36,522 bases of DNA from a bacterium. Lineage in GTDB: Bacteria; Sumerlaeota; Sumerlaeia; MVZB01. Location: NCBI GenBank assembly GCA_021372575.1, contig JAJFUE010000074.1, forward strand, positions 1-36,522. The letters are read 5' to 3'. Below, one piece after another: positions 8,055 through 16,019 of the stretch. Position 1 is the stretch's first letter, and every line of letters begins with the position of its first letter. Below the pieces are notes generated by a model. It searched no databases, was not told where the DNA came from, and saw only the letters and a list, made by a program, of their open reading frames with translations. The position numbers and the translations under genes are program-made.

Positions 8055-9001
8055 CAGCCGATTTCCTCAAGGGTTTCCAACAAATCTTCAATTGTTTCGT
8101 CTCCTGGCCATGTACCAGCAATCGCGTTGTAGCCGGTTTTGATTGTCTGGCGATGCCGAACATCTTCAACTCTAAGCCGAGTTGGATCAGGTGTCGGCAA
8201 CTTTGAAAAGAAAACATCTCTTTTTGTTGCGAGCGAAATCGCTTCAGCATCCACTCGTAATAGTGATCCGGAAGGACGAAAAACAGCATATCCTTCAATA
8301 AGGACGGATTTGCCCATATATTCTTTGAGTGCCACAACAGCTTTGGGAACCCATACAGCTCGAACACGATCTCCATTACTCAGGACCAGCTCAAACATAC
8401 AATCGCTAATCCTGATCATATCAAGATCACCCTGCACACGAACACGTTTTGGAGTTGGAGTAGCACTTATCAGCGCTTTGGCAGACTGAATCAATTGGGG
8501 CCCAATAACTGGTGGTGTATAACCGTTTGTAAGATTATGTCCAGTCACTTCGATGTTCTGAACCCCTCTTTTGAAGACCTGATCAAACCTGCTAACGATC
8601 CGAAGATACGCCGGATCATAACGACTGCTGTCCATAATTCGACTAGCAATATCATTCAGCGCGTATCCAAACAGGTCCAGACCTGATTCATTCTCGTTTG
8701 GTGCATCTTCCCATAGTTGAGTTTGAGCGTATAGATCGTGAGCAGCTTCGCCGAACAATGGGGACTCAAAATATAGTTGGGTGCTTTTTCTGGGTCCGGC
8801 ACCCAAACCTATAAAGCGAATATCTGCCGCACTGTTTAACGCTTTTGGCGTTCGCCCAATCATTCGGCTCGAATGCATGAAACCCATACGTACCGCATGC
8901 ATAACGGTCGGCTTGACCAAAGTCAAAACAGCTCCAACGGCTTCCGGGGTTGGTTTTTCCCCCCAATCACGGCCATGCAGACTTAGAGTGTGGTTGACCA
9001 T
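8054..9001 (-). CDS. Large PIN partner protein, candidate antitoxin or guide of the module
   Basis: This 315-residue protein precedes and overlaps the PIN gene by one base. I do not recognise the full-length family. The C-terminus, AIAGTWPGDETIEDLL, resembles the short tail (WPGDE followed by a helix) found on many antitoxins encoded directly before PIN toxins, so residues about 290-315 are the likely toxin-binding part. Residues about 190-260 look all-beta and barrel-like (VRVQGDLDMIRI, MFELVLSNGDRVRAVWVP, KSVLIEGYAVF, LLRVDAEAI), which could be an OB-type fold. The N-terminal half is mixed, with no catalytic motif I can name. It is four times longer than a typical VapB. GGAGGT lies 11 bases upstream of the ATG, a slightly long spacing. 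Confidence 0.7.
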   Translation of the reverse strand: MVNHTLSLHGRDWGEKPTPEAVGAVLTLVKPTVMHAVRMGFMHSSRMIGRTPKALNSAADIRFIGLGAGPRKSTQLYFESPLFGEAAHDLYAQTQLWEDAPNENESGLDLFGYALNDIASRIMDSSRYDPAYLRIVSRFDQVFKRGVQNIEVTGHNLTNGYTPPVIGPQLIQSAKALISATPTPKRVRVQGDLDMIRISDCMFELVLSNGDRVRAVWVPKAVVALKEYMGKSVLIEGYAVFRPSGSLLRVDAEAISLATKRDVFFSKLPTPDPTRLRVEDVRHRQTIKTGYNAIAGTWPGDETIEDLLETLEEIG

Positions 9002-9091
9002 CTTAGTCGCGCACCTCCGTTTCTTTCTTGATCAATCTTCAGACATAATCAGGGTAACAAAATCAATACTCTGTATCCACACTGAATCAAG

Positions 9092-9160
9092 CATGTCGAA
9101 AATAAAAAACTATTGTCCCCGTCAATTTTCGGACATGATTTTCGCCAATTTTTTGGCGAA
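9092..9160. promoter_or_regulatory. Two inverted repeats in the divergent region between the PIN module and flhA
   Basis: The 317-base gap 9002-9318 is AT-rich and separates the leftward PIN module from rightward flhA. It holds CATGTCGAAAAT (9092-9103) facing ATTTTCGGACATG (9125-9137), a near-perfect pair with one extra base, followed at once by TTCGCCAA-TTTT-TTGGCGAA (9141-9160), a perfect 8-base-pair hairpin. They could be operators for the module or an attenuator/terminator. No clear -35/-10 pair or sigma-28/sigma-54 site was found here. Confidence 0.5.
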
Positions 9161-9318
9161 ATATGTTTGCCTTGCGAAGCACTCATTAAGAGGCATGCGT
9201 GTAAAACGAATAATCCCAGCGCGTCATCTAATTACTCACTTCGGATAAAGCTCTGGCCTCTTAGTTGCATCCGCTGTCGTCGCAACCTTTACGGGCCGTT
9301 GCGCCCGCGGTGGATTTT

Positions 9319-11433
9319 ATGGCCGAACCGATTGTCACATCTCCCGGCTTCCTGGGGCTCGCGAAAAACCAGCGCGACGCGCTGTTGCCGCTGGCCATCA
9401 TCGGCATCCTGATCATCATGGTCGTGCCAGTGGCGCCGTGGATGATGGACCTGCTGCTGACGCTTTCGATCACGACCTCGCTGCTCATCCTGTTCGTCGG
9501 CATCTATATCAACAAGCCGCTGGATTTCTCGGTCTTCCCGAGCCTGCTGCTGATCGTCACGCTGCTGCGGCTGGCTTTGAACGTCGGCACGACGCGCCTG
9601 ATCCTGTTGCACGGCAACGAAGGCACGCACGCGGCCGGCGGGCTGATCGAGGCGTTCGGCAACTTCGTCGTCGGCGGCAACTACGTCGTCGGCCTGATCA
9701 TCTTCATGATCCTCATTGTCATCAATTTCATGGTCATCACCAAGGGCGCGGGGCGCGTGGCCGAAGTCAGCGCGCGCTTCACGTTGGACGCCATGCCCGG
9801 CAAGCAGATGTCGATCGACGCGGACCTGAACGCCGGCCTCATTAATGAGGGCGAGGCGCGCTCGCGCCGCAAGACGATCGAGCTCGAAGCCGATTTCTAC
9901 GGCGCCATGGACGGCGCCAGCAAGTTCGTGCGCGGCGACGCGATCGCCGGCATCGTCATCCTCGTCATCAACATCGTCGGCGGCCTCGTGATCGGCATCC
10001 TGCAGCACGGGATGAGCCCGGCCAACGCCGCGACCAACTACACGCTGCTGACGGTCGGCGACGGCCTCGTCAGCCAGATCCCGGCCCTGATCGTCTCGAC
10101 GGCCGCCGGCCTCGTCGTCACGCGCGCCACGCATGAGGGCACGCTTAGCCAGACGATGGGCCAGCAGCTGTTCCTGCAGCCGCGCGCGATGGGCGTCGCC
10201 TCCGCGATGCTCATGGTGTTCAGCGTGATCCCCGGCATGCCGACGATGCCGTTCCTGATCCTGGCCGGCATGACCGGCTTCGCCGCATGGGCCGCGCTGG
10301 GCTCGATGAAGCGCAAGGCCGCCGTGGAACTCGAAACAAAACAAAAAGCCGCCAAGCTGGAAAAACCCAAGGCCGAGTCGGACGCCGACCTGCTTGCGCC
10401 GCTCGACCTCGTTTCGCTCGAAGTCGGCTACGGCCTGATCGGCCTTGTCGATCAGGAGCAGAAGGGCGACCTGCTCGACCGGATCCGCTCGCTGCGGCGC
10501 CAGCTCGCGCAGGAATGGGGCTTCGTCATCCCGCCGGTCCACATCCGCGACAACCTCGAGTTCAAGCCGACCAGCTACGCGCTGCTCATCAAGGGCTGCG
10601 TCGTCGCCAGCGCCGACCTCATGCAGGGCCACCTGATGGCCATGGCCGCCGACGACAACGACGGCCGCGAGCTGGGCGGCATCCAGACAACCGAGCCCGC
10701 ATTCGGGCTGCCGGCCGTGTGGATCCCCGAGGCCAAGCGCGAACAGGCGCAGGCGCTCGGCTACACGGTGGTCGATGCCTCAACGATCATCATCGCGCAC
10801 CTGGCCGAGGTCCTGAAGAATTACGCCCACGAGCTGCTCACGAGGCAGGAAACGCAGAACCTCATCGACGGCCTGGCGAAGAAATTCCCGAAGGTGGTCG
10901 AGGGCGTGATCCCGGACATCCTGCCGCTCGGGCTGATCCAGCGCGTGCTGCAGAACCTGCTGGCCGAACACGTCTCGATCCGCGACTTCCTGACGATCAT
11001 CGAAACGATGACCGACCGCGCGCCGAGCGTGAAGGACTCCGACCTGCTGACCGAATACGTGCGGCAGGGACTGGCACGGCACATTACGAAGCCGTATCTG
11101 GACGAGGTCGGCCGGCTGCGCGTCATGATGCTCGACCGCGAAGTCGAGGAGCTGCTCATGCGGCACACGCGCATGAGCGAAGCCGGCCTGCAGCTGACGC
11201 TCGACCCGGAATCGGCCCAGCGCATCCTGACGTCGCTCGAGCAGGCCTCGGAGAACTGGCAGCTCACGCAGGGGACGCCGATCCTGACGTGCCTGCCGGC
11301 GTGCCGCGCCCCGCTACGCCGGCTCGTCGAAAAGTTCCTGCCTTCCTTGGTGATCCTTTCGCACAACGAAATCCCGCCGAGCGTGCGGGTCGAGACTCTG
11401 CGGATCGTGGGGCTGAACCATGCAGTGGCGTAA
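9319..11433 (+). CDS. flhA: Flagellar biosynthesis protein FlhA
   Basis: FlhA is the export-gate protein of the flagellar type III secretion apparatus and sits in the inner membrane at the base of the flagellum. The N-terminal half carries about eight transmembrane helices and the FHIPEP signature region (VFPSLLLIVTLLRLALNVGTTRLIL). The cytoplasmic loop AVSARF-like segment (AEVSARFTLDAMPGKQMSIDADLNAGLI) is highly conserved across FlhA/SctV. The C-terminal cytoplasmic domain forms the docking ring for export substrates and chaperones. The start at ATG 9319 has GGTGG about 6 bases upstream and removes an unlikely N-terminal extension from TTG 9265. Length is 704 residues, standard. It overlaps flhF by 14 bases, so the two are one operon. 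Confidence 0.97.
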   Translation: MAEPIVTSPGFLGLAKNQRDALLPLAIIGILIIMVVPVAPWMMDLLLTLSITTSLLILFVGIYINKPLDFSVFPSLLLIVTLLRLALNVGTTRLILLHGNEGTHAAGGLIEAFGNFVVGGNYVVGLIIFMILIVINFMVITKGAGRVAEVSARFTLDAMPGKQMSIDADLNAGLINEGEARSRRKTIELEADFYGAMDGASKFVRGDAIAGIVILVINIVGGLVIGILQHGMSPANAATNYTLLTVGDGLVSQIPALIVSTAAGLVVTRATHEGTLSQTMGQQLFLQPRAMGVASAMLMVFSVIPGMPTMPFLILAGMTGFAAWAALGSMKRKAAVELETKQKAAKLEKPKAESDADLLAPLDLVSLEVGYGLIGLVDQEQKGDLLDRIRSLRRQLAQEWGFVIPPVHIRDNLEFKPTSYALLIKGCVVASADLMQGHLMAMAADDNDGRELGGIQTTEPAFGLPAVWIPEAKREQAQALGYTVVDASTIIIAHLAEVLKNYAHELLTRQETQNLIDGLAKKFPKVVEGVIPDILPLGLIQRVLQNLLAEHVSIRDFLTIIETMTDRAPSVKDSDLLTEYVRQGLARHITKPYLDEVGRLRVMMLDREVEELLMRHTRMSEAGLQLTLDPESAQRILTSLEQASENWQLTQGTPILTCLPACRAPLRRLVEKFLPSLVILSHNEIPPSVRVETLRIVGLNHAVA

Positions 11434-12604
11434 GTTCTATGGCCGCACCATGGCGGGCGCCCTGGCGCGCGTGAAGCGCGAGCTGGGCGCCGATGCCCTG
11501 ATCGTCGAAAGCCGCATGATCGAGCCGGACAGCGCGGCCGCGCGCATGAACCCCGGCGCGAAATACGAAATCGTGGCGGTGCGCGAGCGGGCGACGACGA
11601 CTCTTGCCGCTCAGGAGAGCGGCGTTCCCAGGCTCCCCGCGACCGGCAAAAGCTCCGATTTGCTCGAAGATCTCGGGCTGCTGCGGTCGCAGATCAATCA
11701 GCTGCTCACCGGCGATGAATCCCCGGATTCATCATGCATCACTCATCATTCATCATTGGATCTCGCCGATTATCACGACCTGATCGCGCGCGGGGTGGAT
11801 CACCGCGTCATCGCCCCGCAGTTCCGTGCGTGGCTCAACTGGCGGCTGGCGCCCAAGACGATGCGCCACTACATGGCGGCCCAAGGCAACGGCCCGGCGG
11901 CGAAGATGGAAGGCGATTCACTCCGCGAGTGGTTGTGGCAGGCGTGGGCCGCGGAACAAGGGCTCGAAGCGAATCCGGACTCTGGTCTCAGCACTCAGGA
12001 CTCAGAACTCAGGACTTTGGCCTTGCTTGGCCCGACGGGGTGCGGCAAAACTACGACGCTCGCCAAAATTTCGTCAAAACTCCGTCAAGAAGGACGCCAA
12101 AATATCGCCATCGCGACGCTCGACGGCTGCCGTTTCGGCGCAGTCGAACAATGGCGCCGGATCGGAAAATTGATTGGCGTTGAGATTCATGAAATTGCAA
12201 GTGAAGCAGATGCAACGCGCTGCATGGAATCATGGGACAGTCTTGACTGGGTCGGGATCGATACCCCTGGCGGGATGACGCCGGATTCCACCGCCGGCCG
12301 CCTCTATGGTTCCATTCTTGCAAGATGCCCCAACATCGAATCCGCCGTGGTCGTTCCGATGACCCAGCAGGAGCCGATCAGCCGCCGCTCCATCGAGCGC
12401 GGCAAAAGCTTCGGAGCCAGCCGGCTCCTGTTCACCAAGCTCGACGAGACCGAACAGACCGGGAGCATATTGAACCTCACCATGAACCAGCAGTTGAAGA
12501 TCGACGGATTCGCAACCGGCACGCGCGTTCCCGAGGATTGGGAACGGGCCTCGGCCGACAGTCTGTGGCGGCGCGTCCTGGCGCCGGCGGGAGGGATGTG
12601 CTGA
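11420..12604 (+). CDS. flhF: Flagellar GTPase FlhF
   Basis: FlhF is an SRP-type GTPase that places flagella at the cell pole and works with FlhG. The 394-residue protein has an N-terminal basic domain (QWRKFYGRTMAGALARVKRELGADALIVESR) and a C-terminal NG domain. The P-loop is GPTGCGKTTT from residue 204. DTPGG replaces the DTAG motif, and TKLDET provides base specificity. Two odd segments coincide with short-period DNA repeats: SCITHHSSL (about residue 105) from CATCATT repeats, and LSTQDSELRT (about 190-199) from CAGGACT repeats, the latter directly before the strand that leads into the P-loop. Both sit in interdomain linkers. It overlaps flhA by 14 bases and flhG by one base. Confidence 0.95.
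   Translation: MQWRKFYGRTMAGALARVKRELGADALIVESRMIEPDSAAARMNPGAKYEIVAVRERATTTLAAQESGVPRLPATGKSSDLLEDLGLLRSQINQLLTGDESPDSSCITHHSSLDLADYHDLIARGVDHRVIAPQFRAWLNWRLAPKTMRHYMAAQGNGPAAKMEGDSLREWLWQAWAAEQGLEANPDSGLSTQDSELRTLALLGPTGCGKTTTLAKISSKLRQEGRQNIAIATLDGCRFGAVEQWRRIGKLIGVEIHEIASEADATRCMESWDSLDWVGIDTPGGMTPDSTAGRLYGSILARCPNIESAVVVPMTQQEPISRRSIERGKSFGASRLLFTKLDETEQTGSILNLTMNQQLKIDGFATGTRVPEDWERASADSLWRRVLAPAGGMC
11728..11758. repeat. CATCATT heptamer repeat inside flhF
   Basis: The stretch TTCATCATGCATCACTCATCATTCATCATT-like (31 bases) lies in frame in flhF and encodes the histidine/serine-rich SCITHHSS linker. The same CATCATT unit forms the array at 17457-17480 between genes. Confidence 0.75.
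11986..12016. repeat. CAGGACT heptamer repeat inside flhF
   Basis: Four heptamer units (TCTCAGC, ACTCAGG, ACTCAGA, ACTCAGG) lie in frame in flhF and encode LSTQDSELRT just before the GTPase core. The same unit appears between genes at 168-184, 5512-5540 and 34341-34374, and inside another gene at 27130-27154. Confidence 0.8.
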
Positions 12605-13503
12605 TGGCTTCCGCCCCGATGCCCCTGCGCAGGCCGCGCCTGCAGGCCGCCGTCATGGCGCGCCCGGCCGAACTCCAGGTCGCCACCCCGGCGACGCGGC
12701 AAATTCCGCACGTCATCACGATCACGAGCGGCAAGGGGGGCGTCGGCAAGACGAACCTCACCGCCAACATCGGCTGGCACCTGCGCCAGCTGCGCCGGCG
12801 CGTGTTGATCATCGACGCCGACCTGGGGCTGGCCAACATCGACGTTCTGCTTGGGCTCTCGCCCGAGTTCAACCTCGGCCACGTGATCCGCGGCGAAAAG
12901 TCGATGGCTGAAGTCCTCATGCGCGGCCCGGGCGGCATGCGCATCCTTCCGGCCGACTCGGGCGTCACCGAGCTCACCGAGCTCAACGACAGCCAGCGGA
13001 TGCGGATCCTCAGCGAGATGGAATCACTCCAGGAGGATTTCGATTACATCCTGATCGACACGGGGGCCGGCATCGCGAGCAATGTCATGTATTTCAACCT
13101 TGCCGCGCAGACGATGGTCGTCGTCGTCACGCCCGAGCCGACGAGCCTCACCGACGCCTATGCGCTGATCAAGGTCCTATCGGGGCGTTACCGCCAGCGC
13201 CGCTTCAAGATCCTCGCCAACGACGTGCGCGACGAAGCCGAAGGCAGCGAGGTCTTCACGAACCTGACGCGCGTCACCGATCGCTTCCTCGATGTTTCGC
13301 TCGATTACCTGGGCTGCGTGCCGCACGCGCCGCAGCTGCGCAAGGCCGTGCAGATGCAGCGCCTGCTGAGCGAGGTCGAGCCGAACTCGGCCGCCGCATC
13401 CGCGATCCGCAAACTGGCCCGCAAGATCGGGGCCCTTGAAAACGATCCGCTTCGCTGCGACATGGGCATCCTGTGGCGAAACCTGTTGACCCGGGGCAGC
13501 TGA
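12604..13503 (+). CDS. flhG: Flagellar number regulator FlhG (MinD/ParA-like ATPase)
   Basis: FlhG is a MinD-family ATPase that limits flagellar number and stimulates the FlhF GTPase. The deviant Walker A is SGKGGVGKTNL (42-52), followed by VLIIDADLGLANIDVLLGL and the Walker B-like FDYILIDTGAGI. The start ATG at 12604 overlaps the flhF stop (TGATG), which fixes it. The 299-residue length is usual. The N-terminal 35 residues are basic (PLRRPRLQAAVMARP); in FlhG proteins this region includes the short activator segment that contacts FlhF. Gene order flhA-flhF-flhG-fliA is the classic arrangement for polar flagellates. Confidence 0.94.
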   Translation: MASAPMPLRRPRLQAAVMARPAELQVATPATRQIPHVITITSGKGGVGKTNLTANIGWHLRQLRRRVLIIDADLGLANIDVLLGLSPEFNLGHVIRGEKSMAEVLMRGPGGMRILPADSGVTELTELNDSQRMRILSEMESLQEDFDYILIDTGAGIASNVMYFNLAAQTMVVVVTPEPTSLTDAYALIKVLSGRYRQRRFKILANDVRDEAEGSEVFTNLTRVTDRFLDVSLDYLGCVPHAPQLRKAVQMQRLLSEVEPNSAAASAIRKLARKIGALENDPLRCDMGILWRNLLTRGS

Positions 13504-13504
13504 A

Positions 13505-13545
13505 ATCGATCCGGCGGATCCGACTGATCCGACCGATCCGACCCG
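13505..13545. repeat. GATCCGACC-type tandem repeat before fliA
   Basis: Units of GATCCG(A/G)C(C/T) recur with 8-9-base spacing (GATCCGGC, GGATCCGACT, GATCCGACC, GATCCGACC). They start two bases after the flhG stop codon and end about 55 bases before fliA. The period resembles the nonamer arrays elsewhere, although the consensus differs. Confidence 0.7.
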
Positions 13546-13599
13546 CAGACGAACAAGCAGAACACTGCGCGCCACGGAGGCGCAAAGGAGTCAACCACG

Positions 13600-14472
13600 A
13601 TGAGCGCTAGCGTGACATACGCACCGGCCAAGGGCCGCGCCAAGACGACCAAGCCGGCCACGAAGGTGGTCGCACCGGTCAAGGAGCCGCCGCGCAAAGG
13701 CGCAAGTAAAAGCGCGGAGGCGGCGTCGGCCTACGGCGAAGCCGGCCGGCTCAGCCTCGAGCAGCGCAACGCGATGATCGTGGAATACCTGCCGTTGGTG
13801 AAGTTCATCGCCAGCCGCATCGCCAGCCGGCTGCCGCAGCACATCGAGCTGGCCGACCTGATCAATTCGGGAATCATCGGCCTCATCGACGCCATCGAGA
13901 AGTTCGATGCCGGCCGCAAGATCAAGTTCAAGACGTACGCCGAGTTCCGCGTCAAGGGAGCGATCCTCGATGAACTGCGGGCGCTGGACTGGGTGCCGCG
14001 CTCGACGCGGCAGAAGGCGTCGCGCATCGAGCGCGCCTACGCCGAACTCGAGCAGAAACTCGGCCGCTCCGCATCGGACGCCGAAATGATGGCGTTTTTG
14101 AAAATATCCGCCGAGGAATTCAACGACCTCGTCCGCGAGGCGCGCGGCGTGGCACTGCTGAGCTTGGACGAACTGCAGGGCAATGACCACGACGAGAACT
14201 TCGAGCGCAACCTGCTCGAATACCTCGCCGACCCCGAGGCGATGAGCCCGGCCCAGATCATGAACCTGGACCAGATCTACCGCATCGTCGCCGAGACGAT
14301 CGACCAGCTTCCCGAAAAAGAGCGCCTCGTCATTTCCTTATATTACTACGAAGAACTGACGATGAAGGAAATAGGTGAGATCCTGAGCATTACCGAGAGC
14401 CGCGTCTCGCAGATTCACACGAAAGCAATCCTGCGTTTGCGCGGCCGGCTGCTCAAGGTGTTGGAGCATTAG
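13600..14472 (+). CDS. fliA: RNA polymerase sigma factor for flagellar genes (sigma-28)
   Basis: This FliA/WhiG-type sigma factor directs RNA polymerase to late flagellar and chemotaxis promoters. After a basic Ala/Lys-rich N-terminal extension of about 45 residues, sigma region 2 runs from EQRNAMIVEYLPLVKFIASRI through GIIGLIDAIEKFD to FKTYAEFRVKGAILDELRALDWVPRS, the FliA hallmark. Region 3 contains LEQKLGRSASDAEMMAFLKIS. Region 4 ends LPEKERLVISLYYYEELTMKEIGEILSITESRVSQIHTKAILRLR, the helix-turn-helix that reads the -35. AAAGGAG lies 9 bases before the ATG. A near-consensus target promoter is present in this same window at 31387-31413. Confidence 0.96.
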   Translation: MSASVTYAPAKGRAKTTKPATKVVAPVKEPPRKGASKSAEAASAYGEAGRLSLEQRNAMIVEYLPLVKFIASRIASRLPQHIELADLINSGIIGLIDAIEKFDAGRKIKFKTYAEFRVKGAILDELRALDWVPRSTRQKASRIERAYAELEQKLGRSASDAEMMAFLKISAEEFNDLVREARGVALLSLDELQGNDHDENFERNLLEYLADPEAMSPAQIMNLDQIYRIVAETIDQLPEKERLVISLYYYEELTMKEIGEILSITESRVSQIHTKAILRLRGRLLKVLEH

Positions 14473-14493
14473 GAAAAGGAACCCATTCAGGCT

Positions 14494-14527
14494 CGATTAC
14501 GATTACGATTACGAGCACGAGCACGAG
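14494..14527. repeat. Composite hexamer repeat (CGATTA)3(CGAGCA)2 before the GAF kinase
   Basis: Three CGATTA and two CGAGCA units plus CGAG end four bases before the ATG at 14532. No ribosome binding site fits in the remaining bases. It is almost identical to the copy at 3166-3198, 11 kb away. Confidence 0.9.
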
Positions 14528-14531
14528 TAAG

Positions 14532-15767
14532 ATGGCCAGCATCTCCACATTCCTCGATCAGCCCTGCACGGGCGCACCGCGGCGCGACCCGCTGGCGGCG
14601 ATGCTGACGATCAGCGAGGCCCTGGTCTCGAACCTCGAGCTGAACGCCGTGATGGATACGATCCTGGCGCGCACACTCGTGGAGGTCGAGGCGCAGCAGG
14701 GCTCGATCCTGCTTCTGGACGGCGACTGCCTGCGCATGCTGGCGGCCCGCGGCCTGCCATCCGAGATGGTCGCCAAGGGCTACATCCCGCGCAAGGGCTC
14801 GATCGCCGAGTGGGTCATCGAAAAAAACCAGCCGCTCATCCTCAACGACCACCCCAGCTCCTCGCAGTATCAGGCCCTGGACGCCAAGCGCACGATCGTC
14901 TCGGGCATGTGCGTGCCGCTGCGCATGCAGAACCGGATCCTCGGCACGATCAACCTCAACCGCACGGCGGCCGACGCGGGCGTCTTCCAGCAACAGGACC
15001 TCGACCTGATGGTCGTGCTGGCCAACCAGGCCGCCATTTTCATCGAGAACTCAAGGCTGCACGAGTCGGTGCTGAAGAGCGAGCGACTTGCCGCCGTCGG
15101 CCAGACCGTGGCCGGCATTTCGCACTGCATCAAGAACATCCTGACGGGCGTCCGAGGCGGACTATCGATTTGCGACATGGCCACCCAGTCACAGGACTGG
15201 AAGCTGCTCGGCCAGGGGCGCGACATCCTGCAGCGCAACATCGGGCGCCTTTCCTCGATCGTGCTCGACATGCTCGATTACTCGAAGGAACGCCAACCCG
15301 TTCGCGCCGAAGTGCGCGTTGCCGACCTGGTGGAGGAAGTATTCGGGACGACGCGCAGCGAGGCTGAAAACCGCCAGCAAAAACTGGAGAACCGGCTCGA
15401 CGGATCGGTCGCAACGATCAACGTCGATGGCCAGCAGATTTATCGCTGTCTGCTGAACCTGGTGCAGAACGCGATGGACGCCACGCCGGCCGGTGGAACG
15501 ATCTGGATCAGCGCCGCGCGTGAAGAACGGGCGCGTTCAGGCTTATCCGCGCCGCTGACGGTGCTGCGGGTCGGCGATGGCGGCCCCGGCATCCCGGAAG
15601 AAAACCGGGTTTCAATTTTCGAGCCGTTTTTCTCGACAAAAGGCTCCAAAGGCACCGGCCTTGGGCTCGCCGTCACGCGGAAAATTATTCAGGAACATGG
15701 CGGCGCGATTGAGATCGAATCGGACGCCGGCCAGCCCGCCATTTTTGCGATCGTTTTACCAGCATGA
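14532..15767 (+). CDS. GAF-domain sensor histidine kinase
   Basis: This 411-residue cytoplasmic kinase has no transmembrane helix. A GAF domain covers about 28-172 (QQGSILLLDGDCLRMLAARGLP ... SGMCVPLRMQNRILGTINLNR). The DHp domain has the H-box AVGQTVAGISHCIKNIL with phospho-acceptor His198. The HATPase_c domain has the N-box LLNLVQNAMDAT, VGDGGPGIPEE (G1), FEPFFSTKGSKGTGLGLAV (F and G2) and ends HGGAIEIES. The H-box form HCIKNIL, with Cys and Ile after the His, is the NtrB/HPK4-like type. It follows fliA across a hexamer repeat, so it may belong to flagellar control, possibly paired with the response regulator at 30631. That pairing is a guess. Confidence 0.92.
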   Translation: MASISTFLDQPCTGAPRRDPLAAMLTISEALVSNLELNAVMDTILARTLVEVEAQQGSILLLDGDCLRMLAARGLPSEMVAKGYIPRKGSIAEWVIEKNQPLILNDHPSSSQYQALDAKRTIVSGMCVPLRMQNRILGTINLNRTAADAGVFQQQDLDLMVVLANQAAIFIENSRLHESVLKSERLAAVGQTVAGISHCIKNILTGVRGGLSICDMATQSQDWKLLGQGRDILQRNIGRLSSIVLDMLDYSKERQPVRAEVRVADLVEEVFGTTRSEAENRQQKLENRLDGSVATINVDGQQIYRCLLNLVQNAMDATPAGGTIWISAAREERARSGLSAPLTVLRVGDGGPGIPEENRVSIFEPFFSTKGSKGTGLGLAVTRKIIQEHGGAIEIESDAGQPAIFAIVLPA

Positions 15768-16019
15768 TTTCCGTTTTTTTTTACTTCTTAAGATTACATT
15801 GATATCATATATAGCCAACTTGGCTGCCATCAGTGATTTGCTATTTGAAACACTCTATTACCATTTGGAAATATTTTTCTTTACACGGACTCCAACCCTG
15901 TGATAATCCTTATAGCGTTGTTTTAGCTTATAAGGGTAAAAACGGCAAAAACCACCGTTTTGGAAATCTGGACTTCAGTTGTTCAGAAATCTGAGAAGAG
16001 AACAAAGGGGAGGAAATCG
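15768..16019 (+). promoter_or_regulatory. AT-rich pseudopilin leader with two inverted repeats
   Basis: This 250-base gap is much more AT-rich than its surroundings. It contains a T9 run after the kinase stop and then two inverted repeats close together: CCTTATA (15908-15914) with TATAAGG (15929-15935), and AAAACGG (15939-15945) with CCGTTTT (15955-15961). An excellent Shine-Dalgarno site, AGGGGAGGA, lies just before the pilin ATG at 16020. The hairpins may belong to a long 5' leader or be operator sites. I could not assign a riboswitch class. Confidence 0.5.

Noticed and set aside
9145-9170. Possible sigma-54 promoter (TTGGC...TTGCC) before flhA
   Set aside because: The distance between GG and GC is 14 bases, not the required 12, and it overlaps the hairpin at 9141-9160.
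15825-15850. Possible sigma-54 promoter (TTGGC...TTTGCT) in the pilin leader
   Set aside because: The GG-GC distance is 18 bases, far from the required 12.
15938-15961. Cyclic di-GMP riboswitch (GEMM-like GCAAAAACC)
   Set aside because: Only a short resemblance: the second conserved half and the P1 stem of GEMM are missing.
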